From Planctomycetota bacterium (GTDB lineage Bacteria; Planctomycetota; UBA1135; UBA2386), in assembly GCA_016794425.1 (NCBI GenBank), contig JAEUHR010000028.1, positions 62,001 through 126,000 of the forward strand: a stretch of 64,000 nucleotides of DNA. The letters run 5' to 3'. Below the pieces are notes generated by a model that saw only the letters and a program-made list of their open reading frames with translations, was not told the origin of the DNA and searched no databases. This document shows positions 7,576 through 16,442 of this stretch, piece by piece. A program made the position numbers and the translations under genes. Numbering within the stretch: the stretch's first letter is position 1; each line of letters begins with the position of its first letter.

Positions 7576-9612
7576 TCACAGGATGTCGAGGATGCCGGTC
7601 GCCTGGTTGGTCAGCGTCTCGACCGCGGCGCGGTAGTTCGAGTCGCGCCGCAGCTTCGCGTTCCACGGCACCGGTTCCTTGTCGGCGACGCCGCCCAGCG
7701 CGACCGCCGCGAAGCCGCGCGCCAGCGGGTGCAGGTCGGCGTCGAACAACAGTGCCTGCAGCGCGTCGATCGACCGGCGGTCGCCGATGTAGCCGAGGGC
7801 CTGCGCGATCGCGGCCAGCTTGGCCAGGTTGTTCTCGCCCTGCTGCGGCAGCAGCTGCAACAGGTCGTTCGCGATCGCCTTGTCGCCGAGCCGGCCCAGC
7901 GCCACCGCGGCCTGCACCAGCAGACGGTCGCGGCGCGTCTCCTTCAGCGCGACCGCGCGGATGTCCTCGATCGCGGCGCGGTGGTCCATCAGCGCGAGGC
8001 CGACGCACAGGTAGCCCGCCATGTCCTCCTTGGCGACGTTGCCGAGCATCATGCTGCGCATGTGGTCGGCGGCCTCGTCACCGCCGGCGAGGCCGAGCCC
8101 GATCGCCAGCGCACCCAGCAGGCTCGGGTCCTTGCGGCTCTGCAGCGCATCGGCGAGCGTCGCGGTGATCGTGCGGTCGCGCCGCGCCGCGGGGTCGCGT
8201 TCGCGTTCGCCGAACGCCAGCACGCCGAGCGCCAGCGCGCACCAGGCCTGTTCGTGGTTGCGGCCGCGGTCGAACTCGTGCAGCAGCGCCGCGCGGTGGC
8301 GGGCGCCGCCGATGCGAGCCATCGCCATCAGTGCGAAGCAGCGCGTCTGCACGTCCTTGTGGTCGTGCCAGGTGTCGAGCAGCAGCGTGCTGATGTCCGT
8401 GTCGTCGGCGGTCGCGAGCGTGCCGAGGGCGATCGCACACGAACGGGCGATGTCGTGGCTGCGGCGCGCGGGCTTGTCCGTGGCAGCCAGGTCGGCCGCG
8501 AAGCGGTCGCGCCAGGCGCCGCCGCCGCTTGCGCCGCGGCCCAGCAGTCGCGCGATCGCGATCGGGCAGTGCGCCTGGATCAGCTGCTCGCCGGGGCCGA
8601 GCGGGCGCGAGTAGTAGGCGTCGAGTGCCTGCAGCGCTTCGTCGCGCAGCGCGCGGTCGGCTTCGATGCTGCCGTCGACGTTCAGCAGGCTGATGCCCTG
8701 GATCGCCGCGACGCGCAGGTCGCGCCCGAGGTTCGGCGTGGCCAGCAGATCGCGCAGCGCCGCGAACGCGCGTGCCTTGACGGCCGTCTGCGTGTGGGCG
8801 TGGGCCTGCAGGCCGAGGCCGTAGGCCGCGAACGCCCGGGTCCGGTAATCGACCGCGCCGCCGCAGGCTTCGCGGCCCTGCGCCCCGTCGCGCGCCAGGC
8901 CTTCGAGCAGGTCCAGTTCCCGTTCGCCGGCGATCCCGGCGATGCCGAGCGCCAGCGCCGCGGTCTCCCGCACCTCCTGATCCGGTCGCCGCAGGCGCGG
9001 CGCGAACACGTCGACCAGCGCGAAGTCGCGGTGGTCGGCGCCGACCTTCGCCATCGCCACCATGCAGCCGGTCGCGATGTCGCGGTTGTCACTGCCTGCC
9101 AGCGCGCGGTGCAGCGCCGGCAGGATCGTCGCATGGATCTGCTCGCGCGTGGGCTTCAGACTGTCGTGGCTGTCGCGGCGCCGGCCGTAGCCGAGGTACT
9201 GCTCGAGGCTGCCGGTCTCCGGCGTGTCGAGGTGCACGGCGTCCTTCAGCCGCAGGAACTCGTCCTTGTTGAACTCCCACCAGAAGGTCCACTCGGTCAG
9301 ATCCGGTTCCAGCGCGAAGCCGCCGGTGCGGCCAGCGGATCCGGGCGGTGTGCCGGGTGGCGTGCCACCGCCGGTGCTGCCACCACCGCCGCCGGTGCCG
9401 GGCGCCGTCGGCGCCGGCGCACTCGGGGCGGACGGTGCACCGGTCTCGGGGCCGGTCGGACCGGTCGGGGTGCCGCCGGGGCTGCCGGGGCCGCTGCTCG
9501 GCGGCACGACGTCGCCGGGGCCGGGGTAACGGCCGCCGTGCGCGTAGCACAGGGAGCCGAGGAAGAGCAGAACGCCTGCCAGGCGCAGGCCATCGAGAGG
9601 GCTGGGTCGCAT
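7576..9612 (-). CDS. Secreted HEAT-repeat protein
   Basis: 678 residues. ATG 9612 gives MRPSPLDGLRLAGVLLFLGS, a signal or anchor segment. Next comes a Pro/Gly/Thr-rich linker of about 80 residues, then a long array of HEAT/PBS-lyase-like repeats (recurring A-x-x-A-L-G-x-I/L-G-D/G units). A typical example is AAVALGRLGDKAIANDLLQL. HEAT arrays are protein-binding superhelices and no catalytic motif is seen. The proline-rich linker and leader place it outside the cytoplasm. An open frame runs 18 codons further upstream without a better start. Confidence 0.8.
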   Translation of the reverse strand: MRPSPLDGLRLAGVLLFLGSLCYAHGGRYPGPGDVVPPSSGPGSPGGTPTGPTGPETGAPSAPSAPAPTAPGTGGGGGSTGGGTPPGTPPGSAGRTGGFALEPDLTEWTFWWEFNKDEFLRLKDAVHLDTPETGSLEQYLGYGRRRDSHDSLKPTREQIHATILPALHRALAGSDNRDIATGCMVAMAKVGADHRDFALVDVFAPRLRRPDQEVRETAALALGIAGIAGERELDLLEGLARDGAQGREACGGAVDYRTRAFAAYGLGLQAHAHTQTAVKARAFAALRDLLATPNLGRDLRVAAIQGISLLNVDGSIEADRALRDEALQALDAYYSRPLGPGEQLIQAHCPIAIARLLGRGASGGGAWRDRFAADLAATDKPARRSHDIARSCAIALGTLATADDTDISTLLLDTWHDHKDVQTRCFALMAMARIGGARHRAALLHEFDRGRNHEQAWCALALGVLAFGERERDPAARRDRTITATLADALQSRKDPSLLGALAIGLGLAGGDEAADHMRSMMLGNVAKEDMAGYLCVGLALMDHRAAIEDIRAVALKETRRDRLLVQAAVALGRLGDKAIANDLLQLLPQQGENNLAKLAAIAQALGYIGDRRSIDALQALLFDADLHPLARGFAAVALGGVADKEPVPWNAKLRRDSNYRAAVETLTNQATGILDIL

Positions 9613-9761
9613 GAGTGCCTTGCGGTTCGGGCACGCAGGCGACGGCGTGCGCGCGGCCACAGGCAAGCGCCGTGCCCGACCGGGCGCGGCACGCGCAGGC
9701 GACGCTTCGGCGGGGCGGCGCTACTGCGTCGAAACGACAGCAGTGCGCCGCGGGCGCGCGC

Positions 9762-11099
9762 TCACGCGCGCACGTAGGTGCCGCGGATCGGCAGGTGCTT
9801 GGCCAGCGCGTTGCGCGAGTCGACCACCAGCTTGCCGTGCTGCGCGATCTGCGCCCAGTCGATCACCGCGTGGTTCGTGACGATCAGCACGCAGTCGGCG
9901 GCGGCGAGGTTCGCCTGCGTCAACGGCACCGAGTGCATGCGGTACTCCATGTACTTGCGCATGCCGGCGAACAGCGGCACGTGCGGGTCGTGGTAGCTGA
10001 CCTCGGCGCCGTGCTCGAACAGGAGCTTGATGACCTCGGCTGCCGGCGTCTCGCGCACGTCGTCGACGTCGGGCTTGTAGGCGAGACCGACCACCAGCAC
10101 CTTGGCGCCGCGCAGCGGCTTGCCGTGTTCGTTCAGCCCCTCGATCGTGCGCTGGATCACGTAGTGCGGCATCGAGTTGTTGATCTCGCCCGCCAGCTCG
10201 ATGAACCGCGTGTGGTGACCGAACTCCCTGGCCTTCCAGGTCAGGTAGAACGGGTCGATCGGGATGCAGTGTCCACCGAGGCCGGGGCCCGGGTAGAACG
10301 CCTGGAAGCCGAACGGCTTCGTCGCCGCCGCGTCGATGACCTTCCAGATGTCGATGTCCATCGCCGCGAGCACCGGCTTCAGCTCGTTGACCAGCGCGAT
10401 GTTGACGCAGCGGTAGATGTTCTCGAGCAGCTTCGCGGCCTCGGCGATCTCGGCGGTCTCGACCGGCACGACCTTCTTGATCGCGGCCGCGTAGAGCTTG
10501 GTCGCCAGCCGGCCGCTGGTCTCGTCGCAGCCGCCGACCAGCTTCGGGATCGTCTGCGTGCTGTGGTCCTTGCGACCCGGATCCTCGCGTTCGGGGCTGA
10601 ACGCCAGGAAGTAGTCGCGGCCCGCGACGAGCCCGGTCTTGGCCAGGATCGGCATGCAGTCGCCGCGCGTGGTGCCCGGGTAGGTCGTCGACTCGAGCGA
10701 CACGAGCTGGCCCTTGCGCAGGACCTTGGCGACCATCTCGGTCGACTTCTCGATGTAGCTCATGTCCGGCTCGCCGTGGCGCCCGAGCGGCGTCGGCACG
10801 CACAGGATGATCGCGTCGGCCTTGGCCAGGTCTGCCGGGTTCGACGTCGGCAGGAACTTCGGCGACTTCGCGAGATCGCCGACGAAGTCCTCACCGAGGT
10901 GCTTCAGGTACGACTCGCCCCGCTTCAGCATGTCGATCTTCTGCGGGTCGATGTCGTAGCCGACGACCGGGAACCCGGCCTGGAAGAACGCGCGCAGCAG
11001 CGGCAGGCCGACATAGCCGAGGCCGACCACGCCGACGTGGGCGGTCCGATTGTCGATCTTGGCTTCGAGCTGGGCAGCGGGGGAGGAGGCTTCGACCAT
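9762..11099 (-). CDS. UDP-N-acetyl-sugar 6-dehydrogenase (WecC/WbpA type)
   Basis: About 445 residues of the UDP-glucose/GDP-mannose dehydrogenase family. The NAD-binding Rossmann motif VGVVGLGYVGLPL lies near residue 22, then CVPTPLG, TTYPGTT and the catalytic-cysteine motif GPGLGGHCIPIDPFYL (Cys near 278). The Ile-Pro-Ile-Asp-Pro form after Cys is typical of enzymes acting on UDP-GlcNAc or UDP-ManNAc rather than UDP-glucose. It oxidises C6 of the sugar to a carboxylate using two NAD+. WecB at 2464 makes UDP-ManNAc, so a ManNAcA pathway is plausible but the substrate is not proved. ATG 11114 is an alternative start 5 codons earlier. Confidence 0.9.
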   Translation of the reverse strand: MVEASSPAAQLEAKIDNRTAHVGVVGLGYVGLPLLRAFFQAGFPVVGYDIDPQKIDMLKRGESYLKHLGEDFVGDLAKSPKFLPTSNPADLAKADAIILCVPTPLGRHGEPDMSYIEKSTEMVAKVLRKGQLVSLESTTYPGTTRGDCMPILAKTGLVAGRDYFLAFSPEREDPGRKDHSTQTIPKLVGGCDETSGRLATKLYAAAIKKVVPVETAEIAEAAKLLENIYRCVNIALVNELKPVLAAMDIDIWKVIDAAATKPFGFQAFYPGPGLGGHCIPIDPFYLTWKAREFGHHTRFIELAGEINNSMPHYVIQRTIEGLNEHGKPLRGAKVLVVGLAYKPDVDDVRETPAAEVIKLLFEHGAEVSYHDPHVPLFAGMRKYMEYRMHSVPLTQANLAAADCVLIVTNHAVIDWAQIAQHGKLVVDSRNALAKHLPIRGTYVRA

Positions 11100-11109
11100 G
11101 GTGTGAGAG

Positions 11110-11115
11110 GCCATA
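11110..11115 (-). promoter_or_regulatory. TATGGC -10-like box before the dehydrogenase
   Basis: TATGGC on the minus strand lies 10 bases before ATG 11099. If it is the -10, the upstream in-frame ATG 11114 could not be used. This favours the shorter protein. Confidence 0.35.
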
Positions 11116-11188
11116 GACGTAGCGGAGCATCGACATCGGGGCCAGTGTGAGTGGAGCTTCCTGCGCGCACGCGGCGGCAGCGGCGGGT

Positions 11189-11194
11189 TAGGAT
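11189..11194 (+). promoter_or_regulatory. TAGGAT -10 box, leaderless start
   Basis: TAGGAT lies 8 bases before the GTG at 11203, with no ribosome binding site between them. It is identical to the box before the minus-strand gene ending at 7491. Confidence 0.5.
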
Positions 11195-11202
11195 CGCCGC
11201 GC

Positions 11203-11664
11203 GTGACTTCGGTGCCGCGTTGCCCCTCGATTCCCGTCGCGGACGAAGGCCTCTGGCAGCAGTTCTGGGCCTGGGCGCAGGCGCATTCGACGCTGCTGTT
11301 CTGGCTCGGCATGGTGTCGCTCGCGTCGGCGGTGTTGACCGTGTTGCTGCTGCCGGTCGTCGTCGTGCGGCTGCCGGCCGACTACTTCACCGCTTCGCGC
11401 CGCGACCTCGCGCGCCGGCGCGGACCGCTGCTGTGGCTCGAGCATGCGTTGCGCAACCTGGTCGGTGTGCTGTTCGTGCTGGCCGGCGTCGCGATGCTGG
11501 TGTTGCCCGGGCAGGGGCTGCTGACGATCCTGATCGGTCTCCTGCTGATCGACTTCCCGGGCAAGCGGGCGCTCGAGCGGCGCCTCGTGCGGCGGCCGTC
11601 GGTGCTGGCGTTCCTGAATCGGTTGCGCGCGCGCCGCGGCCGGCCACCGCTGCAGGTCGAGTAG
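11203..11664 (+). CDS. PGPGW-type small transmembrane protein
   Basis: 153 residues with three hydrophobic segments. The first (about residues 30-52) contains TLLFWLGMVSLASAVLTVLL; two closely spaced ones follow around GVLFVLAGVAMLVLPGQG and LLTILIGLLLIDFPGKRALE. The LPGQG-x9-GLLLIDFPGK block matches the putative transmembrane PGPGW family, whose function is unknown. The C-terminal tail is basic and cytoplasmic-looking. It begins with GTG after a TAGGAT box and ends 4 bases before the deacetylase-like gene, so the two are probably co-transcribed. Confidence 0.8.
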   Translation: MTSVPRCPSIPVADEGLWQQFWAWAQAHSTLLFWLGMVSLASAVLTVLLLPVVVVRLPADYFTASRRDLARRRGPLLWLEHALRNLVGVLFVLAGVAMLVLPGQGLLTILIGLLLIDFPGKRALERRLVRRPSVLAFLNRLRARRGRPPLQVE

Positions 11665-11668
11665 CGCC

Positions 11669-12562
11669 GTGCAGGTGTACTACTCGGACCCGTTCGGCTT
11701 CCCGCTGCCGCCGGGGCATGCGTTCCCGCTGGTGAAGTACGCGCTGCTGCGCGAACGGATCGAACGCTGGCCGGCTGCGACCGGCGTGCAGCCGTTGCTG
11801 GCGCCACGCGTGGCGCGCGACGAACTGGAGCGCGTGCACGACGCGGGCTACCTCGACGCGTTCGCGGCTGGCCGACTCGACGCCGAACACATGCGGCGCA
11901 TCGGCTTCCCGTGGAGCGAGGCGCTGGTCGAGCGCACCTGGCGCAGTTGCGGCGGCACCGTTGCCGCCGCGCGCGCGGCGTTGCGCGACGGCGCTGCGGT
12001 CCATCTGGCCGGCGGCACGCACCATGCGCGCCGCGACCGCGGCGCCGGCTACTGCGTCGTCAACGACGTCGCGGTCGCCGCCCGCGTGGTGCAGCGCGAA
12101 GCCGGCATCGGCCGCGTACTGGTCGTCGACACCGACGTGCACCAGGGCGACGGCACCGCGGCGATCTTCGCCGGCGACGATTCGGTGTTCACGTTCTCGA
12201 TCCACGGCGAACAGAACTTCCCGGCCGCGAAGGCGCAGAGCGATCTCGACATCGCGCTGCCGAGCGGCACCGGCGACGACGAGTATCTGGCGCGCCTGGA
12301 GGCGGGACTGGCCGTGGCGTTCGCGCGTGCCCAGCCCGGGTTCGTGTGCTGGCTCAGCGGCGCCGATCCGTTCGCCGGCGATCGGTTCGGTCGGCTGCGG
12401 CTCGGCAAGGCCGGGCTCGCGGAACGCGACCGGCGCGTGACCGCGGCGATCCGCGCGCACGGCGTGCCGTCGGTCACCGTGATGGGCGGCGGCTACGCGC
12501 GCGACGTGACCGACACGGTCGACGTCTACGAAGCGACCGTGCGCGCCGTCGTCGGGCCGTGA
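11669..12562 (+). CDS. Histone deacetylase superfamily amidohydrolase
   Basis: 297 residues with the hallmark zinc-site blocks. GGTHHA carries the catalytic His pair, DTDVHQGDGT supplies Asp and His metal ligands, and SGADPFAGDRFG supplies the second Asp ligand. A C-terminal VTVMGGGYAR strand completes the arginase/deacetylase fold. Bacterial members deacetylate polyamines or other acetyl-amides (acetoin-utilisation/HDAC-like amidohydrolases). The substrate cannot be read from sequence. The start is GTG, 4 bases after the preceding stop, which suggests translational coupling. Confidence 0.9.
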   Translation: MQVYYSDPFGFPLPPGHAFPLVKYALLRERIERWPAATGVQPLLAPRVARDELERVHDAGYLDAFAAGRLDAEHMRRIGFPWSEALVERTWRSCGGTVAAARAALRDGAAVHLAGGTHHARRDRGAGYCVVNDVAVAARVVQREAGIGRVLVVDTDVHQGDGTAAIFAGDDSVFTFSIHGEQNFPAAKAQSDLDIALPSGTGDDEYLARLEAGLAVAFARAQPGFVCWLSGADPFAGDRFGRLRLGKAGLAERDRRVTAAIRAHGVPSVTVMGGGYARDVTDTVDVYEATVRAVVGP

Positions 12563-12566
12563 GACG

Positions 12567-12926
12567 TCAGCCGGCGAGCTTGCGGCCGCTGACCGTGACG
12601 GTCTTCATGCGCACGAGGCCGAGCGTCAGGTGCGTGACCAGCCAGTCGTGGAACGAGGCGCTGGCTGCGGCGCGGAAGTCGGTGACGCCGGCGCACGGCC
12701 CACAGCTGTCCTGCAGCAGCGCGGCGACGTCGGCCTGGTCGGTGCCGAACAGGCCGTGCACCCACAGCACGGACTTGCCGCTCGCGGCGAACGGCGTCGT
12801 CGCTTGGCCGGCCGGGGCCGGTTGGGCGCTGACCGGGAACGGCACGCCGCCGAGGTCGTACTCGAGCGAGCTGCAGGCGGCGAGCGAGAGGCAGAGGGCG
12901 AACGATGCAGAACGGCTGCGGTGCAT
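12567..12926 (-). CDS. Small lipoprotein, weakly Bor/Iss-like
   Basis: 119 residues. MHRSRSASFALCLSLAACSS is a lipoprotein signal peptide with lipobox L-A-A-C. The mature part has no known enzyme motif. The order hydrophobic-Gly-Leu-Phe-Gly, a conserved Cys-Gly-x-Cys, then Leu-Thr-Leu-Gly-Leu-Val followed by a short basic strand resembles the phage-derived Bor/Iss serum-resistance lipoprotein family. The match is from memory and weak. It is convergent with the deacetylase gene and 62 bases from the Kelch gene end. Confidence 0.6.
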   Translation of the reverse strand: MHRSRSASFALCLSLAACSSLEYDLGGVPFPVSAQPAPAGQATTPFAASGKSVLWVHGLFGTDQADVAALLQDSCGPCAGVTDFRAAASASFHDWLVTHLTLGLVRMKTVTVSGRKLAG

Positions 12927-12988
12927 CGCCGCATGTTCGCGGCCGCGCGGCGCCGCCGCCAGTCCGGGGGCGCCGGCGCCGCGGGTCG

Positions 12989-14644
12989 TCACAGCGAACC
13001 GATCTCGCAGGCGAGGCTGTTGGTCGTGTAGGTGCCGACCCAGCCGGCGCTGAAGTCGAGCTCGGCGATCTGCAGGTAGAAGTCGAGGCCCGGCAGCGTC
13101 GGGTCGACCTGGGCGCTCGGCAGCGACAGGAAGAACTGGGCGGTGCCGGCGATCGGGATCAGGCCGGCCGTGATGTCGAGGCTGGCGACACCGAGCTCGC
13201 AGCCGACGCCCGGGCCCGGCACCGGCACCAGCGGCAGCGGCAGGCCGGGCAACACCTGGCCGAGGCTGACGATCGCGAAGCCGAGCGACAGCGGCCCGAA
13301 GCCGGTCGCGGTGGCCTGGAACGTGCGTTCGGTCCAAGGCGCGTTGTCCGCGGTCAGCGCCAGCGGGCCGCCGGGGCCGCTGCAGGTCGCGCCGTACGGT
13401 GCGGTCGAGGCGACCGGCGTCGCCTGATACTGGTAGACGTTGAACGCCGGCTTGCTGGCGGAGGCGGCCGCGTTCTGGCCGCACACCTTGTAGACCTTGC
13501 CGGTCGCCGGGATGAAGCCGCCGTAGTAGCGGCTGACGCGGCCGATCTGCGGGTCGTTGTTGTTGAACGGCGTCGCGCCGGTCGTCGGATTGGCGTAGAG
13601 CACCCAGGTGTTGGTCAGGCAGTCGAACTCGCTCGTGTAGTTCGTCGGCGAGCCGCCATAGCTGGGGCCGTAGACGTAGGTCGTATTGGCCGCGACGGTG
13701 ATGCCCTGGCCGCCCTGCACGACGACGCGCTTGCGCAGCGGGTCGTAGACGGCTTGGTTGGCGTTGGCGGAGCCGGGCCAGGTCGTGCCGGCGCCGGTCG
13801 GGTTCGTCAGCACGTCGCAGTTGCTGATCAGGCTCCAGTTGACGCCGTTCCAGGTCCACACGTCGAGGAAGCGGACCTGGTCCGGCGTCGCGATGCCGTT
13901 GTCGATGCCGCCGCACATGAGGCAGTCGCCGAAGTCCGAGCGGGTCACCAGGCTGTGCTGGCCGCGCGCGGGCGGCGTCGTGACCGGGCTCAGCTGCGTC
14001 CAGGCGCCGGCCAGGAACAGCCACGTCTCGTTGCTGTTGACGTTCGGCGTGGCGTCGTTGGTCTGGCCGCCGAACAGCAGCATGCCGCCGAGGGTCGGGT
14101 CCCAGGCCATCGACGCGAACTGCCGCGGCGCCGGGCTGCCGCTGACCGGCGTGACGTCGGTCCAGGTGCCGGCCGTGATGTCGTATTCCCAGGTGTCGTT
14201 GAGCAGGACCGGCGTGGCGCCGCCCGTGTGACCGCCGAACACGACGATCTTGTTCGACGTCGGATTCCATGCCGCACAGAAGCGGGCGCGCGCCGCGGGC
14301 GAGCCGACAGCGCCGTGCGGGATCAGCTGCGTGAACGTCCCGGCGACCGCATCGAACGCCCACAGGTCGTTGGTCACCGTCGTCGTGTTGTTGCCGAGGC
14401 GGCCGCCGAACACGTACAGCTTGTCGTTCGTGGCGACGCCGGTGGAATCGGCGCGGAACGTGGTGTTGAAGTTGGGAACCGTGGGCGGCGTGCCGGCCGG
14501 CGTCGTCGTGCCGGCCGATGTGACCGCGGTCCAGGCGGCGCGAGGGGCCGTGCGCGACAGCAGCGTCGGCGCGGGAAGCTGCGCCAGGGCCGATGCGGCG
14601 AGCAGTGGCAGCAGGGCGAACGAGAGCGGGCGGAGGTGGGTCAT
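12989..14644 (-). CDS. Secreted Kelch-repeat (galactose-oxidase-like propeller) protein with shared C-terminal module
   Basis: 551 residues. MTHLRPLSFALLPLLAASAL is a signal peptide ending at Ala-Gln. Residues about 60-330 contain at least four Kelch blades with the Gly-Gly doublet followed by Trp (KLYVFGG, KIVVFGG, GMLLFGG and similar, each followed by N-D-x-W-x-F/Y-D). The last 110 residues form the beta-rich module shared with other secreted proteins here: GLDFYLQIAELDF, then TTNSLACEIGSL at the end. Kelch propellers bind glycans or proteins; no galactose-oxidase active-site Cys-Tyr pair was identified. Confidence 0.85.
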   Translation of the reverse strand: MTHLRPLSFALLPLLAASALAQLPAPTLLSRTAPRAAWTAVTSAGTTTPAGTPPTVPNFNTTFRADSTGVATNDKLYVFGGRLGNNTTTVTNDLWAFDAVAGTFTQLIPHGAVGSPAARARFCAAWNPTSNKIVVFGGHTGGATPVLLNDTWEYDITAGTWTDVTPVSGSPAPRQFASMAWDPTLGGMLLFGGQTNDATPNVNSNETWLFLAGAWTQLSPVTTPPARGQHSLVTRSDFGDCLMCGGIDNGIATPDQVRFLDVWTWNGVNWSLISNCDVLTNPTGAGTTWPGSANANQAVYDPLRKRVVVQGGQGITVAANTTYVYGPSYGGSPTNYTSEFDCLTNTWVLYANPTTGATPFNNNDPQIGRVSRYYGGFIPATGKVYKVCGQNAAASASKPAFNVYQYQATPVASTAPYGATCSGPGGPLALTADNAPWTERTFQATATGFGPLSLGFAIVSLGQVLPGLPLPLVPVPGPGVGCELGVASLDITAGLIPIAGTAQFFLSLPSAQVDPTLPGLDFYLQIAELDFSAGWVGTYTTNSLACEIGSL

Positions 14645-14687
14645 GGGGGGCGGGGGGCGGGGGCTGGGCCGCGGCACGCGCCGCGAG

Positions 14688-14706
14688 CGGAGGCGCTCCG
14701 CCTCCG
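14688..14706. repeat. Hairpin in the divergent Kelch/antiporter intergenic region
   Basis: CGGAGGCG at 14688-14695 pairs perfectly with CGCCTCCG at 14699-14706 over a 3-base loop. It lies 44 bases upstream of the Kelch ATG. It may be a leader hairpin of the minus-strand gene. Confidence 0.4.
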
Positions 14707-14912
14707 GGTCCACAGGCGTCGTTTCGCGCCGTTCGGCCAGCGGAATCCGGCTGTCTCGGGTCTGGGCGCGCGTGGCCGGGGGCCGCCGGGCGGCAAGCCG
14801 ATGGTGCGCAGCCGGCGGTGGCAGGGGGGCTGCACGGCGCATTTCACCCCTGCCGCACGGCCGACGATACTGCCGACCGTCGCGGTACCGGCATGGGCCG
14901 CGACCCCACCGC

Positions 14913-16124
14913 ATGGTCGACTACCTCCTGTTCGGACTGTTCGGCGCGACGCTGCTCGGCATCGCGCGGTTCCACAAGCACGCGCTGCGCATCGCCCTCG
15001 GCGGACTCGGCTGTGTGCTGGCGGCCCGACTGGCGCTGACCGACTTCGACCTCGGCCACCATCTGGGCCACGAGTGGCAGAACCTCGTCAACCTCGGTGG
15101 CCTGCTGATCGGCTTCGCGCTGCTGGCGAACTTCTTCGAGCGCAGCAAGCTGCCCGAGAAGCTGACCGACGTGCTGCCCGGTGGCCAGCTCGGCGCCTTC
15201 GTGCTGCTGGTGCTGGTCGCCGTGATGTCGTCGGTGCTGGACAACATCGCCGCGGCGCTGATCGGCGGTTCGGCGGCGATCACGCTGTTCCGCCGCAAGG
15301 TGCACGTCGGCTACCTGGCCGCGATCGTCGCCGCCAGCAACGCCGGTGGGGCCGGCTCGGTCGTCGGCGACACGACGACGACGATGATGTGGCTCGCCGG
15401 CGCGTCGCCGCTCGCGGTCGCCGAGGCGGCGCTCGGTGCGGTGGTGGCCGTCGCGTTCTTCGGGTTCTGGGCCAGCCGCCAGCAGCATGCGCTGCAGCCG
15501 CTGGTCAAGTCGAACGGCGAAGGACCCGCGCACCCGGTCGACTACGCCTACGTCGGCATCGTGGTGCTGATCCTGGTCGGCGCGATCGGTGCCAACCTCG
15601 CGTTCGGCTTCCCTGCCGCCGGCGTCTGGGCTGCGATCCTGGTCGGTTGCCTGCTACGCCGCCCGGACTGGAAGGTGATCGGGCCCGCCGCGGTCGGCAT
15701 GTGCTTCCTGCTGAGCCTCGTGATGTCGGCGTCGATGATGCCGGTCGAGCAGCTGCCGCCGGCGTCGGCGTGGACCGCGGCCGGCCTCGGCATCGTGTCG
15801 GCGTTCTTCGACAACATCCCGCTGACGGCGCTGGCGATCAAGCAAGGCGGTTACGACTGGGGCTACCTCGCGTTCTGCGTCGGCTACGGCGGCTCGATGC
15901 TGTGGTTCGGCTCGTCGGCCGGTGTCGCGATCTCGGGCCTGTTCCACGAGGCGAAGTCGGCGAAGAACTGGCTCGTGCAGGGCTGGCACGTCGCCGTCGG
16001 CTACGTGCTCGGCTTCCTGGCGATGTACTTCCTGCTCGGCTGGCACCCGGAACACCTGGCCAAGCCGGGCACGGCCGCGCCCGAGCACGGCGCGCCGCCG
16101 GCCTACAGCGTGCCGGGCCGGTAG
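14913..16124 (+). CDS. NhaD-like Na+/H+ antiporter of the ion transporter superfamily
   Basis: 403 residues with about 11 hydrophobic segments. MSSVLDNIAAALIGG in the first half and the matching FFDNIPLTALAI in the second are the paired re-entrant motifs of the ArsB/NhaD/CitT superfamily. SNAGGAGSVVGDTTTTMMW is characteristic of the NhaD branch, which exchanges sodium (or lithium) for protons at the inner membrane. The start is ATG 14913; an ATG 20 bases upstream is in another frame. The C-terminal 30 residues are a hydrophilic tail. Confidence 0.83.
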   Translation: MVDYLLFGLFGATLLGIARFHKHALRIALGGLGCVLAARLALTDFDLGHHLGHEWQNLVNLGGLLIGFALLANFFERSKLPEKLTDVLPGGQLGAFVLLVLVAVMSSVLDNIAAALIGGSAAITLFRRKVHVGYLAAIVAASNAGGAGSVVGDTTTTMMWLAGASPLAVAEAALGAVVAVAFFGFWASRQQHALQPLVKSNGEGPAHPVDYAYVGIVVLILVGAIGANLAFGFPAAGVWAAILVGCLLRRPDWKVIGPAAVGMCFLLSLVMSASMMPVEQLPPASAWTAAGLGIVSAFFDNIPLTALAIKQGGYDWGYLAFCVGYGGSMLWFGSSAGVAISGLFHEAKSAKNWLVQGWHVAVGYVLGFLAMYFLLGWHPEHLAKPGTAAPEHGAPPAYSVPGR

Positions 16125-16139
16125 GCGCGAGCCGCCGCG

Positions 16140-16289
16140 TCAGAACCAACGCGAGGCGACGGCCAGCTCGACCAGGCCGATCGCCGTGCCGGCGATGCCC
16201 CACGGTCGCAGCTGCGCGACCAGGCACAACCGGATGCCGAGGCCCAGCGTGACCGTGGCGCCGCCAGTGATCATGCCCAGACCGAGCAT
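16140..16289 (-). CDS. Tiny membrane protein (49 aa)
   Basis: The ORF opens with MLGLGMITGGATVTLGLGIR and continues through two hydrophobic stretches to a TGA at 16140. The codons are GC-rich at the third position like real genes here. It begins 12 bases after the stop of another tiny membrane protein, so the pair looks like an operon. No family recognised. It converges with the antiporter gene with a 15-base gap, which leaves no room for another explanation of that strand. Confidence 0.5.
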   Translation of the reverse strand: MLGLGMITGGATVTLGLGIRLCLVAQLRPWGIAGTAIGLVELAVASRWF

Positions 16290-16301
16290 GGCGGGGGCCC
16301 C

Positions 16302-16442
16302 TCAATGGAAGACCTGCAGCCAGCCGATCCCGGCCGGCAGCAGCAGCGCCAGCAGCAGCGGCTCGCGCCCGTGTTCGAGTTCGTGCTGCAGCGAGTAGAG
16401 CGCTCCGACCAGCGCGAACACGACCGCGGCGGACACCGGCAT
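16302..16442 (-). CDS. Tiny membrane protein (46 aa)
   Basis: The ORF begins MPVSAAVVFALVGALYSLQH, then a charged turn (ELEHGRE), then a second hydrophobic helix ending at Phe-His. It is a two-helix hairpin of 46 residues. It shares strand, spacing and character with the 49-residue ORF directly downstream. No family recognised; function unknown. Confidence 0.5.
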   Translation of the reverse strand: MPVSAAVVFALVGALYSLQHELEHGREPLLLALLLPAGIGWLQVFH

